From the NCBI GenBank assembly GCA_947066105.1, contig CAMSYM010000001.1, positions 310,001-374,000 of the forward strand: 64,000 nucleotides of DNA, given 5' to 3'. Below are positions 35,311 to 44,880 of this stretch, piece after piece; the stretch's first letter is position 1, and each line of letters opens with the position of its first letter. The position numbers and the translations under genes are program-made. A model generated the notes under the pieces. That model was not told where the DNA came from. It was given only the letters and a program-made list of their open reading frames with translations, and did not search any database. The DNA is from an uncultured Clostridia bacterium. Its GTDB lineage: Bacteria; Bacillota; Clostridia; Christensenellales; Pumilibacteraceae.

Positions 35311-37680
35311 ATGAAACTGCCTTTAAGCTGGTTAAAAGATTATGTCGATATAGGCGACGTCACGCCGCAACAGCTCGCGGACAAGCTGTTGTCCATCGGA
35401 TTCGAAGTCGAAGAAATAATAACGCCGCGCACCGATATAACGGGCGTGGTAGTGGGGCGCGTCGAACGGATAGTTCGACACGAAAACTCGGACAAGCTGT
35501 GGATATGTCAAATCGATATAGGCGCGGAACGCGTGCAGATCGTTACGGGCGCTCAAAACGTCAAGCAGGGCGATCTCGTACCCGTCGCCACCGTCGGCGC
35601 GACGTTGCCCGACGGTAAACATATAACGGCGGCGAAGCTACGCGGCGCGGACAGCTTCGGCATGCTGTGCGGCGGAAGCGAGCTATGCGTTGACGACGAC
35701 GTTATTGACGGCGCGAGCGTGGACGGCATATTGATCTTGCCCGATAACGCTACGGTCGGCGAAAACATCATGCGCACGCTCGGAATAGACGATACGGTAC
35801 TCGACGTATCGATCACGGCAAACCGTCCCGATTGCCAAGCGATAGTAAATCTTGCGCGCGAAATTTCGGTGCTTTTGGATAAGCCGTTCAAAATGCCGAA
35901 ATTGACTTATAAAACTCACGGCGAGTATGCGTTGCCGCCCGTCGAGATACGGGACAAAAAACTTTGCAGCAGATATTTGGGGCGAGCCGTGACCGACGTT
36001 AAAATACAAAAATCGCCCAAATGGATGCGCGACAGATTGAGAATGTGCGGTATCCGTCCTATTTGCAATCTTGTGGATATTACCAACTACGTGCTATTGG
36101 AGTTCGGACAGCCGTTGCACGCCTTCGATATGAAATATATCGACGAGCGCATAATCGTCCGTAAGGGCGAAAATAACGAAAAAATAACGGCGCTCGACGG
36201 TAAAGAATACGAAGTTAACGACGTTTTAGTAATTGCCGACGCGCATAAACCGCTCGCGATCGCGGGGATAATGGGCGGCGAATACACAAGCATTTTCCCC
36301 GATACTCGCGACGTGTTTTTGGAATCGGCACGGTTCGAGCGCAGCAACGTACGCCGTACGTCGAGAAAGATAGGGTTGCGTTCGGACTCGTCGGCACGGT
36401 TCGAAAAGGGAGTGGACTGGCGTTCGGTCGAGTTGGGTTCGGAACGCGCGCTCGCACTCGTCGACGTTCTCAAATGCGGCAAAGTCATGCAGGGCGTTAC
36501 AGCCGACGGTACGGAACGTCCGATCGAAAAAGTAATACGCACGACAAAAACGGAGATCTGCGGTCTGCTCGGTATAGACATCGATAAAAAAACGATCGTC
36601 TCGTTGCTCAAAAAACAAGGCATATCGGTCAAATGCGAAGGGCAAACGCTCGTATGTACGATCCCGCTCGTGCGCGAGGACATAGACGGCTATCCCGATC
36701 TTGCCGAAGACGTTATGCGTTTTTACGGATATGATAACATAATATCGACGCATTCCGAAAATACTCGTCAAACCCGCGGCGGCAGGAACATCCACGATGA
36801 AAACGTTGAAAGGATAAAAGCAGTTATGCAAGCGCTCGGCGCGGACGAGATACTTAATTATTCGTTCGTTTCGCCCGATGCGCTCGACAAATTGCTCATA
36901 CGAAGCGACGACGCTTTGCGCAAGGAAATCACGCTGAAAAATCCCATCAGTCGCGACATATCGGTCATGCGCACGCAACTCGTCTCTTCCATGCTGACGT
37001 CGTTGTCTCGCAATTGCGCGCGCAAAAACGACAGTCTGCGCTTTTACGAACTCGGCAAAACTTTTGTAGCCAAAGCTCTGCCGCTCGTCGAATTGCCGCA
37101 AGAACGCGAAATACTGAGTATAGGCATTTGCAACGACGGTGATTTTTACACGCTCAAATCTATTGTAAAGGAAGTCGTCGGGATGTTCGGCGAACCGCGG
37201 TTTAGCGTATCGTCGGCGGCATATCTGCATCCCAAACAGTCTTTGCACGTCGAAACGAACGGCATAGTAGGCGATTTCGGCAAATTGCATCCGCTCGTTT
37301 GCGAAAATTACGATCTGCCTGCCGAAGTATACGTCGCGCATATAGATGTTGCGGACGCGCTCGAAACGCCGTTGACTATTGCCAAGCATACGCCGCTGTC
37401 GAAACTCCATCCCGTCGACCGCGATCTCGCGCTCGTAGTCAGAAAAAGCGTCGCCGTCGGCGACATGCTTTCGGCTGTGAAAAGCGTCAGCCCGTATATT
37501 ATAGCCGTCAAGCTGTTCGATATATACGACGGCGCGCAAATTGCGGACGGTCATAAAAGCGTCGCTTTTTCATTGCGCATACAACCGACCGAGTCGACGT
37601 TCTCCGACGGCGAAATCAAAGCTATAATAGACGCCGTCATCGAAAAAGCCCGTACCGAATACGGCGCGGTACTGCGTTGA
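35311..37680 (+). CDS. pheT: phenylalanyl-tRNA synthetase beta subunit
   Basis: The 789-residue protein starts at MKLPLSWLKDYVDI after an AAGGAG site 10 bp downstream of pheS. Domains in order are an EMAP-II-like tRNA-binding domain (about 40-150), the B3/B4 editing domain (about 210-380), the B5 domain (about 400-475), a catalytic-like core, and the C-terminal anticodon-binding FDX-ACB domain (about 695-789, LSKLHPVDRDLALVV). The gene is under the Phe T-box. The next gene overlaps by 1 nt. Confidence 0.97.
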   Translation: MKLPLSWLKDYVDIGDVTPQQLADKLLSIGFEVEEIITPRTDITGVVVGRVERIVRHENSDKLWICQIDIGAERVQIVTGAQNVKQGDLVPVATVGATLPDGKHITAAKLRGADSFGMLCGGSELCVDDDVIDGASVDGILILPDNATVGENIMRTLGIDDTVLDVSITANRPDCQAIVNLAREISVLLDKPFKMPKLTYKTHGEYALPPVEIRDKKLCSRYLGRAVTDVKIQKSPKWMRDRLRMCGIRPICNLVDITNYVLLEFGQPLHAFDMKYIDERIIVRKGENNEKITALDGKEYEVNDVLVIADAHKPLAIAGIMGGEYTSIFPDTRDVFLESARFERSNVRRTSRKIGLRSDSSARFEKGVDWRSVELGSERALALVDVLKCGKVMQGVTADGTERPIEKVIRTTKTEICGLLGIDIDKKTIVSLLKKQGISVKCEGQTLVCTIPLVREDIDGYPDLAEDVMRFYGYDNIISTHSENTRQTRGGRNIHDENVERIKAVMQALGADEILNYSFVSPDALDKLLIRSDDALRKEITLKNPISRDISVMRTQLVSSMLTSLSRNCARKNDSLRFYELGKTFVAKALPLVELPQEREILSIGICNDGDFYTLKSIVKEVVGMFGEPRFSVSSAAYLHPKQSLHVETNGIVGDFGKLHPLVCENYDLPAEVYVAHIDVADALETPLTIAKHTPLSKLHPVDRDLALVVRKSVAVGDMLSAVKSVSPYIIAVKLFDIYDGAQIADGHKSVAFSLRIQPTESTFSDGEIKAIIDAVIEKARTEYGAVLR

Positions 37681-39797
37681 TGCAACTCGTAGCGCCGGCA
37701 GGCAGTTTCGGCGGACTCCGCGCGAGCGTTAAGGGCGGAGCGGATGCGGTATATCTCGGCTTGCCGCAGTTCGGCGCGCGCGCAAAAGCCGAAAATTTCG
37801 ACGAACAAACGTTTAAGCACGCCGTGGAATACGCGCATACGTTCGGCGTAAAGGTATTTGTAACGCTCAACACGCTTATTAAAGACAGCGAAATGTCGAG
37901 CGCACTCAAAACAGCCGAATTCGTTTACAATGCGGGTGCCGACGCGGCGATAGTTCAGGATATAAGATTTATAGAACAACTGAAAAAAAGGTTGCCCGAC
38001 TTCGTATTGCATGCAAGCACGCAATTGGGCATACACAATGCGGACGGCGCAAAAACATTGGCTCGACTCGGCATCAAGCGCGCCGTGCTTTCACGCGAAA
38101 CGTTGCCCGAAGATATCGTCGAGATAAAAGCGACCGGCGCCGAGATCGAATATTTCGTTCAGGGCGCGCTGTGCGTTAGCTTTTCGGGCAATTGTTATTT
38201 TTCTTCGCTCGCATCGTCGTACAGCGGAAACCGCGGAAAATGCATGCAGTTATGCCGAAAACAATACGAATTCGACGGCAATCGCGGGTATTATTTATCC
38301 GCAAAAGACCTGTGCCTTTACGATAAATTGCGCATGCTGGAATCGCTCGGCGTGGACGCGATAAAGATAGAGGGACGCATGCGTTCCGACGAATACGCGT
38401 ATAGAACGGTAAGTATTTACAAGTCTAACATGCCCGCGGACCGTGCGATAGAAGGGCTGAAATCGGCGTTTAACCGCGGAGATTACTGTGCCGGCTACTT
38501 GGACGGCGACGCGCCGTTTCGCGTCATATACCCGCGCTCACAGTCAAATATAGGCAAATATATCGGTAATGTATCCGCAGTTAACGGCAAACGGCTTGTC
38601 GTGAACGGATATTCGCCCAATGCGGCGGACGGATACAAAATAATGCGCGACGGTCGCGAGATTTGCGGAGCGAGCGTGCAGGGCGGTCGGCTTATCGCAG
38701 ACGGCAGTTGCAAAGCGGGCGACCAAGTGCGCTTGACGTTCGACGGCGAATTTTCGCAACGCGCCGCGACCGCCGAACGCAAGCTCGGCGTCGAAGTGCG
38801 CGTCACGCTTGCGGCAAACGTTCCGCCGAGCGCCGTGCTTACTTGCGGAAAAACATCGGTCGCAGTCGGCGGCGACAGCGCGACGCAAACCGCTGTTTCT
38901 CGCGCTTTGACTGTCGAAGACGCGGTGCGCGCATTCTCGAAAACGTCCGATAAACCGTTTTCGCCGAATATATGCGTAAATATGACAAACAACTTGTTCA
39001 TGCCGATCTCTGCGCTCAACGAGTTCAGACGGAAAGCGTACGAAGCGCTCGAACGCGCCGTTATCGACGGGTATACGGTAAAGCGCGCAACAATGCCGTA
39101 TATCGGACTCGATTACAACAGGTTCGACGGACAAGGCAAGATGTTGATGGTAGAAAGCGCGGATATGCTCAACAAGAAAATTGTCGACGCGGTCGATTAT
39201 ATCGTTATCAATCCGCGCGATTACGCCGCTTTCGACGTGCCGAAGCTCGATAAACCGATCTTACTCAACGCACCGATAACAATGCGCGGCAAGGACAGGG
39301 AAGTCATAGCGGCGGCGATCGCGCGCGACGGTATCTACGGCGTGGTATCCAATAATCTTTATACGCTTTCGCTCACGGACAAACCGATATTACTCGGTTA
39401 CGGGCATAATATCATAGGCAAAACCGATCTTCCGCACATTCGTTCTTTCGAAGCGGACGATATAGACGGCGGTTTTACGTACGTATACGGCTATGCGCCC
39501 GTCATGACGCTTTGTCATTGTCCGTACGGAAAATGCAAAAACTGTTCGGGTACCGACACGCTCACCGACGAAAACGGCAGACGCTTTACTATGCGTCGGT
39601 ACAAAGCCGCTCATTGTTATTGGCAACTTCTTAATTGCGTTCCGCATTATTTATGCGATGTAGCAAAAGTGCGCGAACGCAAAAATTTGTTTTACGATTG
39701 TACGGGCGTCGATCGATCGACGATAGACGCAATATTGAACGGCGAACGTCCGACAAACGGATTTACGCGCGGGAATATAAACAAGGGTTTAAAATAA
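37680..39797 (+). CDS. peptidase U32 family protein
   Basis: The 705-residue protein has an N-terminal TIM-barrel U32 domain (ELV-type start MQLVAPAGSFGGLRASVKGGADAVYLG) and the U32 signature region GALCVSFSGNC ... NRGKCMQLCRKQY near residues 165-200, with cysteines that may hold an iron-sulfur cluster. A second part resembles the DUF3656 and C-terminal regions of long U32 proteins, ending in a Cys cluster (CHCPYGKCKNC). Long relatives include the 23S rRNA hydroxylation factor RlhA and tRNA hydroxylation factors, so an RNA-modification role is as likely as proteolysis. It overlaps pheT and mutS2 by 1 nt each. Confidence 0.88.
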   Translation: MQLVAPAGSFGGLRASVKGGADAVYLGLPQFGARAKAENFDEQTFKHAVEYAHTFGVKVFVTLNTLIKDSEMSSALKTAEFVYNAGADAAIVQDIRFIEQLKKRLPDFVLHASTQLGIHNADGAKTLARLGIKRAVLSRETLPEDIVEIKATGAEIEYFVQGALCVSFSGNCYFSSLASSYSGNRGKCMQLCRKQYEFDGNRGYYLSAKDLCLYDKLRMLESLGVDAIKIEGRMRSDEYAYRTVSIYKSNMPADRAIEGLKSAFNRGDYCAGYLDGDAPFRVIYPRSQSNIGKYIGNVSAVNGKRLVVNGYSPNAADGYKIMRDGREICGASVQGGRLIADGSCKAGDQVRLTFDGEFSQRAATAERKLGVEVRVTLAANVPPSAVLTCGKTSVAVGGDSATQTAVSRALTVEDAVRAFSKTSDKPFSPNICVNMTNNLFMPISALNEFRRKAYEALERAVIDGYTVKRATMPYIGLDYNRFDGQGKMLMVESADMLNKKIVDAVDYIVINPRDYAAFDVPKLDKPILLNAPITMRGKDREVIAAAIARDGIYGVVSNNLYTLSLTDKPILLGYGHNIIGKTDLPHIRSFEADDIDGGFTYVYGYAPVMTLCHCPYGKCKNCSGTDTLTDENGRRFTMRRYKAAHCYWQLLNCVPHYLCDVAKVRERKNLFYDCTGVDRSTIDAILNGERPTNGFTRGNINKGLK

Positions 39798-42112
39798 TGA
39801 ACGATATCCGACATCTCGATTTCGATGCAGTATTGCAAAAGATCGCGGCATACGCATCTTCCGATACGGTGGCGCAAAAAATAGCCGAAAGCATGCCTAC
39901 CACCGATATCGATACGGCGAACAAGCTTTTGACGCAAACAGGCGATGCGATAAAAGTACTGGCATCGCATCGTCCCGATCTCGCGTTCGGCGATATAACT
40001 AATGCAATTAATAAAGCGTGCGTGGGCGCGACGCTGACTCCCGCCGAGTTTTTGAATATACGAACCGATATGATTTGCTTGCGCTCGCTCAAAAACAGTA
40101 TCGATGATACCGACGGGTGCGATTCGTTAAAGGATATTGTAGCTTGGGCGCGAACATGCGACGATCTGGAACGCGCTATCGATAAGACGATAGAAAACGA
40201 AAACGAGATCAAAGACGATGCGAGCGATAAATTGCGTACATTGCGCAGATCGGTCCTGCGCGCCGCCGCAAAGCTGAAAGAGCGACTCGACAGCTATACG
40301 GGACAGAGCGAAGTAAGCAAATATTTACGCGACAATATCGTAACGGTGCGTGGCGGACGTTATGTTTTACCAGTAAGATCGGATTGCAGATCGCACGTAA
40401 AGGGGCTTGTTCACGACGTTTCGGCTACGGGAGCGACGGTTTTTGTCGAACCTTTTGCGGTAGTCGAAGCTAATAACGAATTGATAACGCTAAAAAACGA
40501 AGAAGCTTACGAGATAGAACGCATTCTCGCCGAGCTTACGAGATCGGTCGCGACCAACGCGTCGGAGCTTGTCAAATGCAACGAGGTTCTTACCGAATGC
40601 GGCGCGATATTCGCCAAAGCAGAATACTCCAAGCACATAAACGCATACCGCCCGCTTATCAATTCGGACGGGCGAATCGCGCTAAAAGGCGCGCGTCATC
40701 CGTTGATAGCCGGCGAATCGGTAGTGCCCGTCGATATCGTACTCGACGACAAGCGCGTGTTGTTGATATCGGGACCGAACACCGGCGGTAAAACGGTAGC
40801 GCTCAAAACCGTAGGATTGTTCTCTTTACTTGCCGCTTGCGGAGTATATCTGCCGACAGACGAAAACAGCGAGATATGCATTTTCGATAACGTGTATTGC
40901 GATATCGGCGACTCTCAAAGCATAGCGCAGTCTTTGAGTACTTTTTCTGCGCATATAGTCAATATTTCCCGAATAATAACAGAAATGAACGAACGTTCGC
41001 TCGTATTATTGGACGAGCCTGGCGACGGTACCGATCCGGACGAAGGCGCGGCGCTCGCTACGGCTATCATAAAAAGACTGCTCATGTCGCGGGTAACGGC
41101 GATAGTCACCACGCATTTCAATGCGGTAAAGGAATTCGCACTCGGTTGCGGCGAGATCGCCAATGCCTGCATGCAATTCGATCCCGTCAATTTTAAGCCG
41201 ACTTACAGACTGTTACAGGGCGTGTCGGGATCGAGCTATGCGCTCGAAATAGCGGAAAAGCTGGGACTTGACAAAACGGTGATATCCGATGCGCGCGCGT
41301 CGTTAAGCGCGGAAAAAGCGGCGTTCGACAGCATAATGCGCGAAGCGGAGAAATTGCGCAACGATATATTCGCCGAAAAGGAGTCGTGCGCCGCGCTCGA
41401 ACGCGAGGCGCGGGATAATGCCGAAAGTGCGCGCAAGTTGCGACAAGAATACGAATCAAAGCTTGCGGAGCTTAACGAGAACGCGCGCGCAATCATCCGA
41501 AAACGCGCCGACGATTATACCGAACGCGCCGAAAGCATTATCGAAGAGATAAAAGCCGAATTGAAAGCCACCGACGAAGCGGCGTTGTTCCGCGCCCGCA
41601 AAGCCGCTAAAAAGCTTACGGATGCCGTTCCGACCGATAAGGTAAGCCCGACCGTAGCGACCGAACCGATCACGCCCGAACGCCTGACCGTCGGTACGCG
41701 AGTGTACGTGAACGGACTCAATAAAGAAGGCGTTATAGCAAGCGCGTTGCGCGGAAATAAAGCAGTCGTCGCTATCGGCTCCGTTAAAACTGACATCCCG
41801 ATATCGTCGCTTTCGCTTTTGACGGAACGCGCGGAAACCAAACAAAAGCATACGGTCGGCAACGTTGGCGAACCGATAGAAAAAGAAATAATGATGCTCG
41901 GTATGACGGTAGACGAAGCGACTGCGGAACTCGACCGCGTTATATCCGATCTGCCGCCGCACAGCACGTTGCGCATCGTTCACGGCAAGGGTACGGGCGC
42001 GCTCGGCAAGGGCATACAGGCGTATTTGCGTCGCATGTCGCGCATAAAAACTTTTCGCTACGGGCGTTACGGCGAAGGCGATACAGGCGTAACTATTGCC
42101 GAACTGCGCTGA
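39797..42112 (+). CDS. mutS2: MutS2 endonuclease / ribosome-rescue ATPase
   Basis: The 771-residue protein starts at MNDIRHLDFDAVLQKIAAYA, overlapping the U32 stop. It lacks the mismatch-recognition domain of MutS. It has the core/clamp helices, the ATPase with Walker A GPNTGGKTVALKT near residue 330 and VLLDEPGDGTDPDEGAALATAI near 405, a long coiled coil (about 500-600), and a C-terminal Smr domain with the HGKGTGALGKGI motif near 735. MutS2 suppresses recombination and, in Bacillus, splits collided ribosomes. Last gene of the Phe T-box operon. Confidence 0.96.
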   Translation: MNDIRHLDFDAVLQKIAAYASSDTVAQKIAESMPTTDIDTANKLLTQTGDAIKVLASHRPDLAFGDITNAINKACVGATLTPAEFLNIRTDMICLRSLKNSIDDTDGCDSLKDIVAWARTCDDLERAIDKTIENENEIKDDASDKLRTLRRSVLRAAAKLKERLDSYTGQSEVSKYLRDNIVTVRGGRYVLPVRSDCRSHVKGLVHDVSATGATVFVEPFAVVEANNELITLKNEEAYEIERILAELTRSVATNASELVKCNEVLTECGAIFAKAEYSKHINAYRPLINSDGRIALKGARHPLIAGESVVPVDIVLDDKRVLLISGPNTGGKTVALKTVGLFSLLAACGVYLPTDENSEICIFDNVYCDIGDSQSIAQSLSTFSAHIVNISRIITEMNERSLVLLDEPGDGTDPDEGAALATAIIKRLLMSRVTAIVTTHFNAVKEFALGCGEIANACMQFDPVNFKPTYRLLQGVSGSSYALEIAEKLGLDKTVISDARASLSAEKAAFDSIMREAEKLRNDIFAEKESCAALEREARDNAESARKLRQEYESKLAELNENARAIIRKRADDYTERAESIIEEIKAELKATDEAALFRARKAAKKLTDAVPTDKVSPTVATEPITPERLTVGTRVYVNGLNKEGVIASALRGNKAVVAIGSVKTDIPISSLSLLTERAETKQKHTVGNVGEPIEKEIMMLGMTVDEATAELDRVISDLPPHSTLRIVHGKGTGALGKGIQAYLRRMSRIKTFRYGRYGEGDTGVTIAELR

Positions 42113-42585
42113 CCGCCGAATAACGATTCGCGGTAGCTTTGTAATTCTTCGTAATCGAGTGCGGAATATATAACTTCGTACTTATCGAATTTTCGCGCGT
42201 TTGACAAATCGAGCGAAATCACGTAAACTATAAAATTGACGGTGCGCATGCCGAGCGCGCGAACGGAGTTGTATTTATCGCCCAAAATATGTTGGGAGTA
42301 TTCGTCGAAACGGTCGGAAATGGGAAAATACGCGCTGTCGACAGTGGTGTACAACGATCTGTGTTTGCGACGTATGCTCGTTATTATGCCGTCGGCGGAA
42401 TGCGGCGTTATCTTATCGTTGAGCAATAGATCGAGAGTTATGCAATCGCCGAGCCATATGCTCGAAAGATAATGCGAACTGCGAAACCGCATCGATACGG
42501 CATTGTCGATAACCGCGCGAAACGGCGTGGTTTTAGACCCGTCGACCAATTTATAAAGCAATTCGTCGGGAATAATGTTTTTCAT
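42067..42585 (-). CDS. unknown 172-residue protein downstream of tmcAL
   Basis: I do not recognise this protein. It is 172 residues, soluble-looking, with alternating strands and helices (RTVNFIVYVISLDLS; the C-terminal half holds a DYEELQSYRESLF helix). It starts inside the tmcAL stop (4-bp overlap), so it is translationally coupled to that gene. Its last 46 bp lie antisense to the end of mutS2; the Ser/Pro-rich tail (VTPVSPSP) comes from that overlap. Whether the overlap is real or the true gene ends by selection on mutS2 is unclear. Confidence 0.7.
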   Translation of the reverse strand: MKNIIPDELLYKLVDGSKTTPFRAVIDNAVSMRFRSSHYLSSIWLGDCITLDLLLNDKITPHSADGIITSIRRKHRSLYTTVDSAYFPISDRFDEYSQHILGDKYNSVRALGMRTVNFIVYVISLDLSNARKFDKYEVIYSALDYEELQSYRESLFGGQRSSAIVTPVSPSP

Positions 42586-43766
42586 GATTTTACTATCGAG
42601 TAATTAAAATAATCGCCGTCGACGCGGCATATCGTATTGTACAATGCAGTCGCTTTTATATCTACTTGCAGCACGTCGCGAACTTCGTCGTCCGCGGCGA
42701 CTGCGGCTTTTATAGCCGCGTTGTCCGTTTTCACGTTATCGGGCAATATCCCGAAGTCGAAGTTTTTACCGCATGCCAAAAGGCGAGTGCAGAACCGTTT
42801 TTCGATCATCGACCTGTTTATAGACAGCAATATGTCCAACAAAAGCCTGTATATACGCTTTTCGGAGTAGCGTTTGCCCGCCGCGCTTTCGATTATCTTA
42901 TCGAAGTCGCTTGTCTTAGCCGCGCTTTTAAGCAAGTATTCAAGCCCTTCCGAGCAATCGCGCAGTAAAGAAATATCGCTCGTATCGGCGCATTTCAATG
43001 CGAAAACAGCCGCCGCTTTAAAAGCGCGCATATCCGGCGCGTGCGATCTTCGCCAAGCGGAAATTCTATCTGCGAAAAACGGTAAACGACTGCGCACAGA
43101 CTCAAATTTTCCGTCGCGCTCGGCATTGCGTATAGCTGTAGCCGATATATATTCGCCGCTTTGTTCGGTATCGTTATGCAACGCGCCGACGCGCTCTATT
43201 ATCAACGGCTCGATATTCGCGCCGAGCTTGTCCACCGCAACGATATATTCCAAACAAAGCATATTATTCGGCTCGACGAGAATTTTGCTTATATCGCCGT
43301 CGGCAGGATAGGCGTTGCCGTATGCTTCCGTCAAAGCGGCGACGCCAGATACGTTATAGCTCGCGCCGGACTTCATATGCGCTTTCGTTTTGTCCGATAT
43401 CGATGCGGAATGCTTAATCTTAAACTCGGCGATCTTGCGTATCGAGTTCGGAGCGGCGGTCGCGCCCATAGCCATATATGCGATATCTTTGATGTGCCTG
43501 ATTATTTTTACCGCGCCTTCCGCAAAATACTGCGCGCTTGCCGTCGCGTATACCGTCGGCAATTCGATAACGGCGTCTGCGCCGCCCGCGATCGCGCATT
43601 CGGCGCGTATTGATTTATCGCAAAACGCGGGCATGGCGGATTGCACGAACGAGCCGCTCATAACGCACGCGATATTATCCGCCCCCGATTCCCGTACGCG
43701 TCGCAATTGATAAGCGTGTCCGGTATGAAACGGGTTATATTCGCAAACGATAGCACAATTTTTCAT
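42582..43766 (-). CDS. tmcAL: tRNA(Met) cytidine acetate ligase TmcAL
   Basis: The 394-residue nucleotidyltransferase has the CEYNPFHTGHAYQL motif (HxGH class) at residues 8-21, MSGSFVQSAMPAFCDKSIRAE (36-56) and the IGELPTxYA-like VIELPTVYATASAQYFAEG segment. TmcAL makes N4-acetylcytidine at the wobble position of elongator tRNA-Met using acetate and ATP. It diverges from pta, the acetyl-phosphate enzyme, across a 105-bp gap, a linkage that fits acetate metabolism but may be chance. Confidence 0.93.
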   Translation of the reverse strand: MKNCAIVCEYNPFHTGHAYQLRRVRESGADNIACVMSGSFVQSAMPAFCDKSIRAECAIAGGADAVIELPTVYATASAQYFAEGAVKIIRHIKDIAYMAMGATAAPNSIRKIAEFKIKHSASISDKTKAHMKSGASYNVSGVAALTEAYGNAYPADGDISKILVEPNNMLCLEYIVAVDKLGANIEPLIIERVGALHNDTEQSGEYISATAIRNAERDGKFESVRSRLPFFADRISAWRRSHAPDMRAFKAAAVFALKCADTSDISLLRDCSEGLEYLLKSAAKTSDFDKIIESAAGKRYSEKRIYRLLLDILLSINRSMIEKRFCTRLLACGKNFDFGILPDNVKTDNAAIKAAVAADDEVRDVLQVDIKATALYNTICRVDGDYFNYSIVKS

Positions 43767-43774
43767 GATTTCAC

Positions 43775-43803
43775 TTTACTTTGTATGATATTCGGAGTAT
43801 AAT
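43775..43803 (+). promoter_or_regulatory. sigma-A promoter of the pta operon
   Basis: TTTACT and TATAAT are separated by 17 bp. The expected start, near 43810, lies 14 bp before a perfect inverted repeat. Confidence 0.75.
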
Positions 43804-43823
43804 ATTTTGTGTGCATACAGTAT

Positions 43824-43838
43824 GATTGTAACACAATC
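43824..43838 (+). promoter_or_regulatory. 15-bp inverted repeat in the pta leader, possible operator
   Basis: GATTGT-AAC-ACAATC is a perfect 6-bp inverted repeat with a 3-nt centre, lying between the pta start site and its CGGAGG ribosome binding site. Its position would suit a repressor. It is not the usual Rex spacing (TTGTGA-N6-TCACAA or TTGTTAA-N4-TTAACAA), so I name no regulator. Confidence 0.4.
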
Positions 43839-43871
43839 TCCAACAAAAGTAAATACAAATCGGAGGATATT

Positions 43872-44870
43872 ATGAACGATTTATTAAAGTCCGTGCGCGA
43901 AAAAGCCAAAAGCCTGCAAAAAACGATAGTGCTTGCCGAAGGCGAAGAACCGCGCATAATCACAGCCGCGGTCAAGATACAAGCGGAAGGCATTGCTAAA
44001 CTCATACTTTTGGGCAACCCGCAAACGATAGCCGCGAAATGCCCCGATGCGGATCTTTCGGGCATAAAAATAATCGACGTCAATAATATCGACATACAGC
44101 CGTATGCCGAACTTTTGTACGATCTGCGCAAAGCCAAAGGCATGGATATGGATACTGCGCGCAAGCTCGCTCACGACCCGCTGTATTTCGGCGTACTGTC
44201 GGTAAAGCGCGGAGAAGCGGACGGTATGGTAGCAGGCTCGATAAGGGCTACCGGCGATGTTTTGCGACCCGCATTGCAGATAATTAAGACCGCGCCCGGC
44301 ATAAAAACGGTAAGCTCGTGCTTTATAATGCTGTTGAATAAAAATACCGAGTACGGCGAAAACGGCGTTATGGTTTTCGGCGACTGCGCAGTAAATCCCA
44401 ATCCCGATTCGGCGCAGCTCGCGGATATCGCGATAGCGTCCGCCGATACAGCCGCGGCTATCGCAGGCATCACGCCCAAAGTCGCGTTGCTGTCTTTTTC
44501 CACGAAAGGCTCGGCGAAAAGCGAACTCGTCGACAAAGTCACCGCCGCGCTCGAAATCGTCAAAACGACGCGACCCGACTTGCAAGTCGACGGCGAGTTG
44601 CAGGCGGACGCCGCGCTCGTTCCGACCGTCGCCGATCTCAAAGCGCCCGGCAGCACCGTTGCGGGCAAAGCCAACGTGTTGATCTTCCCGGATCTTCAAG
44701 CGGGTAATATCGGATACAAGCTCGTGCAGCGCTTGGCGGGCGCGGAAGCGATAGGTCCTATATGCCAAGGCTTCAACAGCCCCGTAAACGATCTCTCGCG
44801 CGGATGCAGTAGCGAGGATGTGGTAAACGTAGTCGCCATGACCGCACTGCAAAGCACGATCGGCAAATAA
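43872..44870 (+). CDS. pta: phosphate acetyltransferase
   Basis: The 332-residue protein is the compact Gram-positive Pta, without the N-terminal regulatory domain of the E. coli enzyme. It converts acetyl-CoA and phosphate to acetyl phosphate, upstream of acetate kinase. Motifs include VLAEGEEPRIITAA near residue 20, EADGMVAGSIRATGDVLRPALQ (about 115-137) and the C-terminal ANVLIFPDLQAGNIGYKLVQRL. The ATG at 43872 follows CGGAGG; the track start at 43809 lies at the promoter start site. It leads prmA, rsmE and mtaB. Confidence 0.96.
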   Translation: MNDLLKSVREKAKSLQKTIVLAEGEEPRIITAAVKIQAEGIAKLILLGNPQTIAAKCPDADLSGIKIIDVNNIDIQPYAELLYDLRKAKGMDMDTARKLAHDPLYFGVLSVKRGEADGMVAGSIRATGDVLRPALQIIKTAPGIKTVSSCFIMLLNKNTEYGENGVMVFGDCAVNPNPDSAQLADIAIASADTAAAIAGITPKVALLSFSTKGSAKSELVDKVTAALEIVKTTRPDLQVDGELQADAALVPTVADLKAPGSTVAGKANVLIFPDLQAGNIGYKLVQRLAGAEAIGPICQGFNSPVNDLSRGCSSEDVVNVVAMTALQSTIGK

Positions 44871-44880
44871 ATATATCGGC

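Noticed and set aside
43824-43838. Rex repressor site upstream of pta
   Set aside because: The half-site spacing (3 nt between GATTGT and ACAATC) does not match the Rex consensus; left as an unnamed palindrome.
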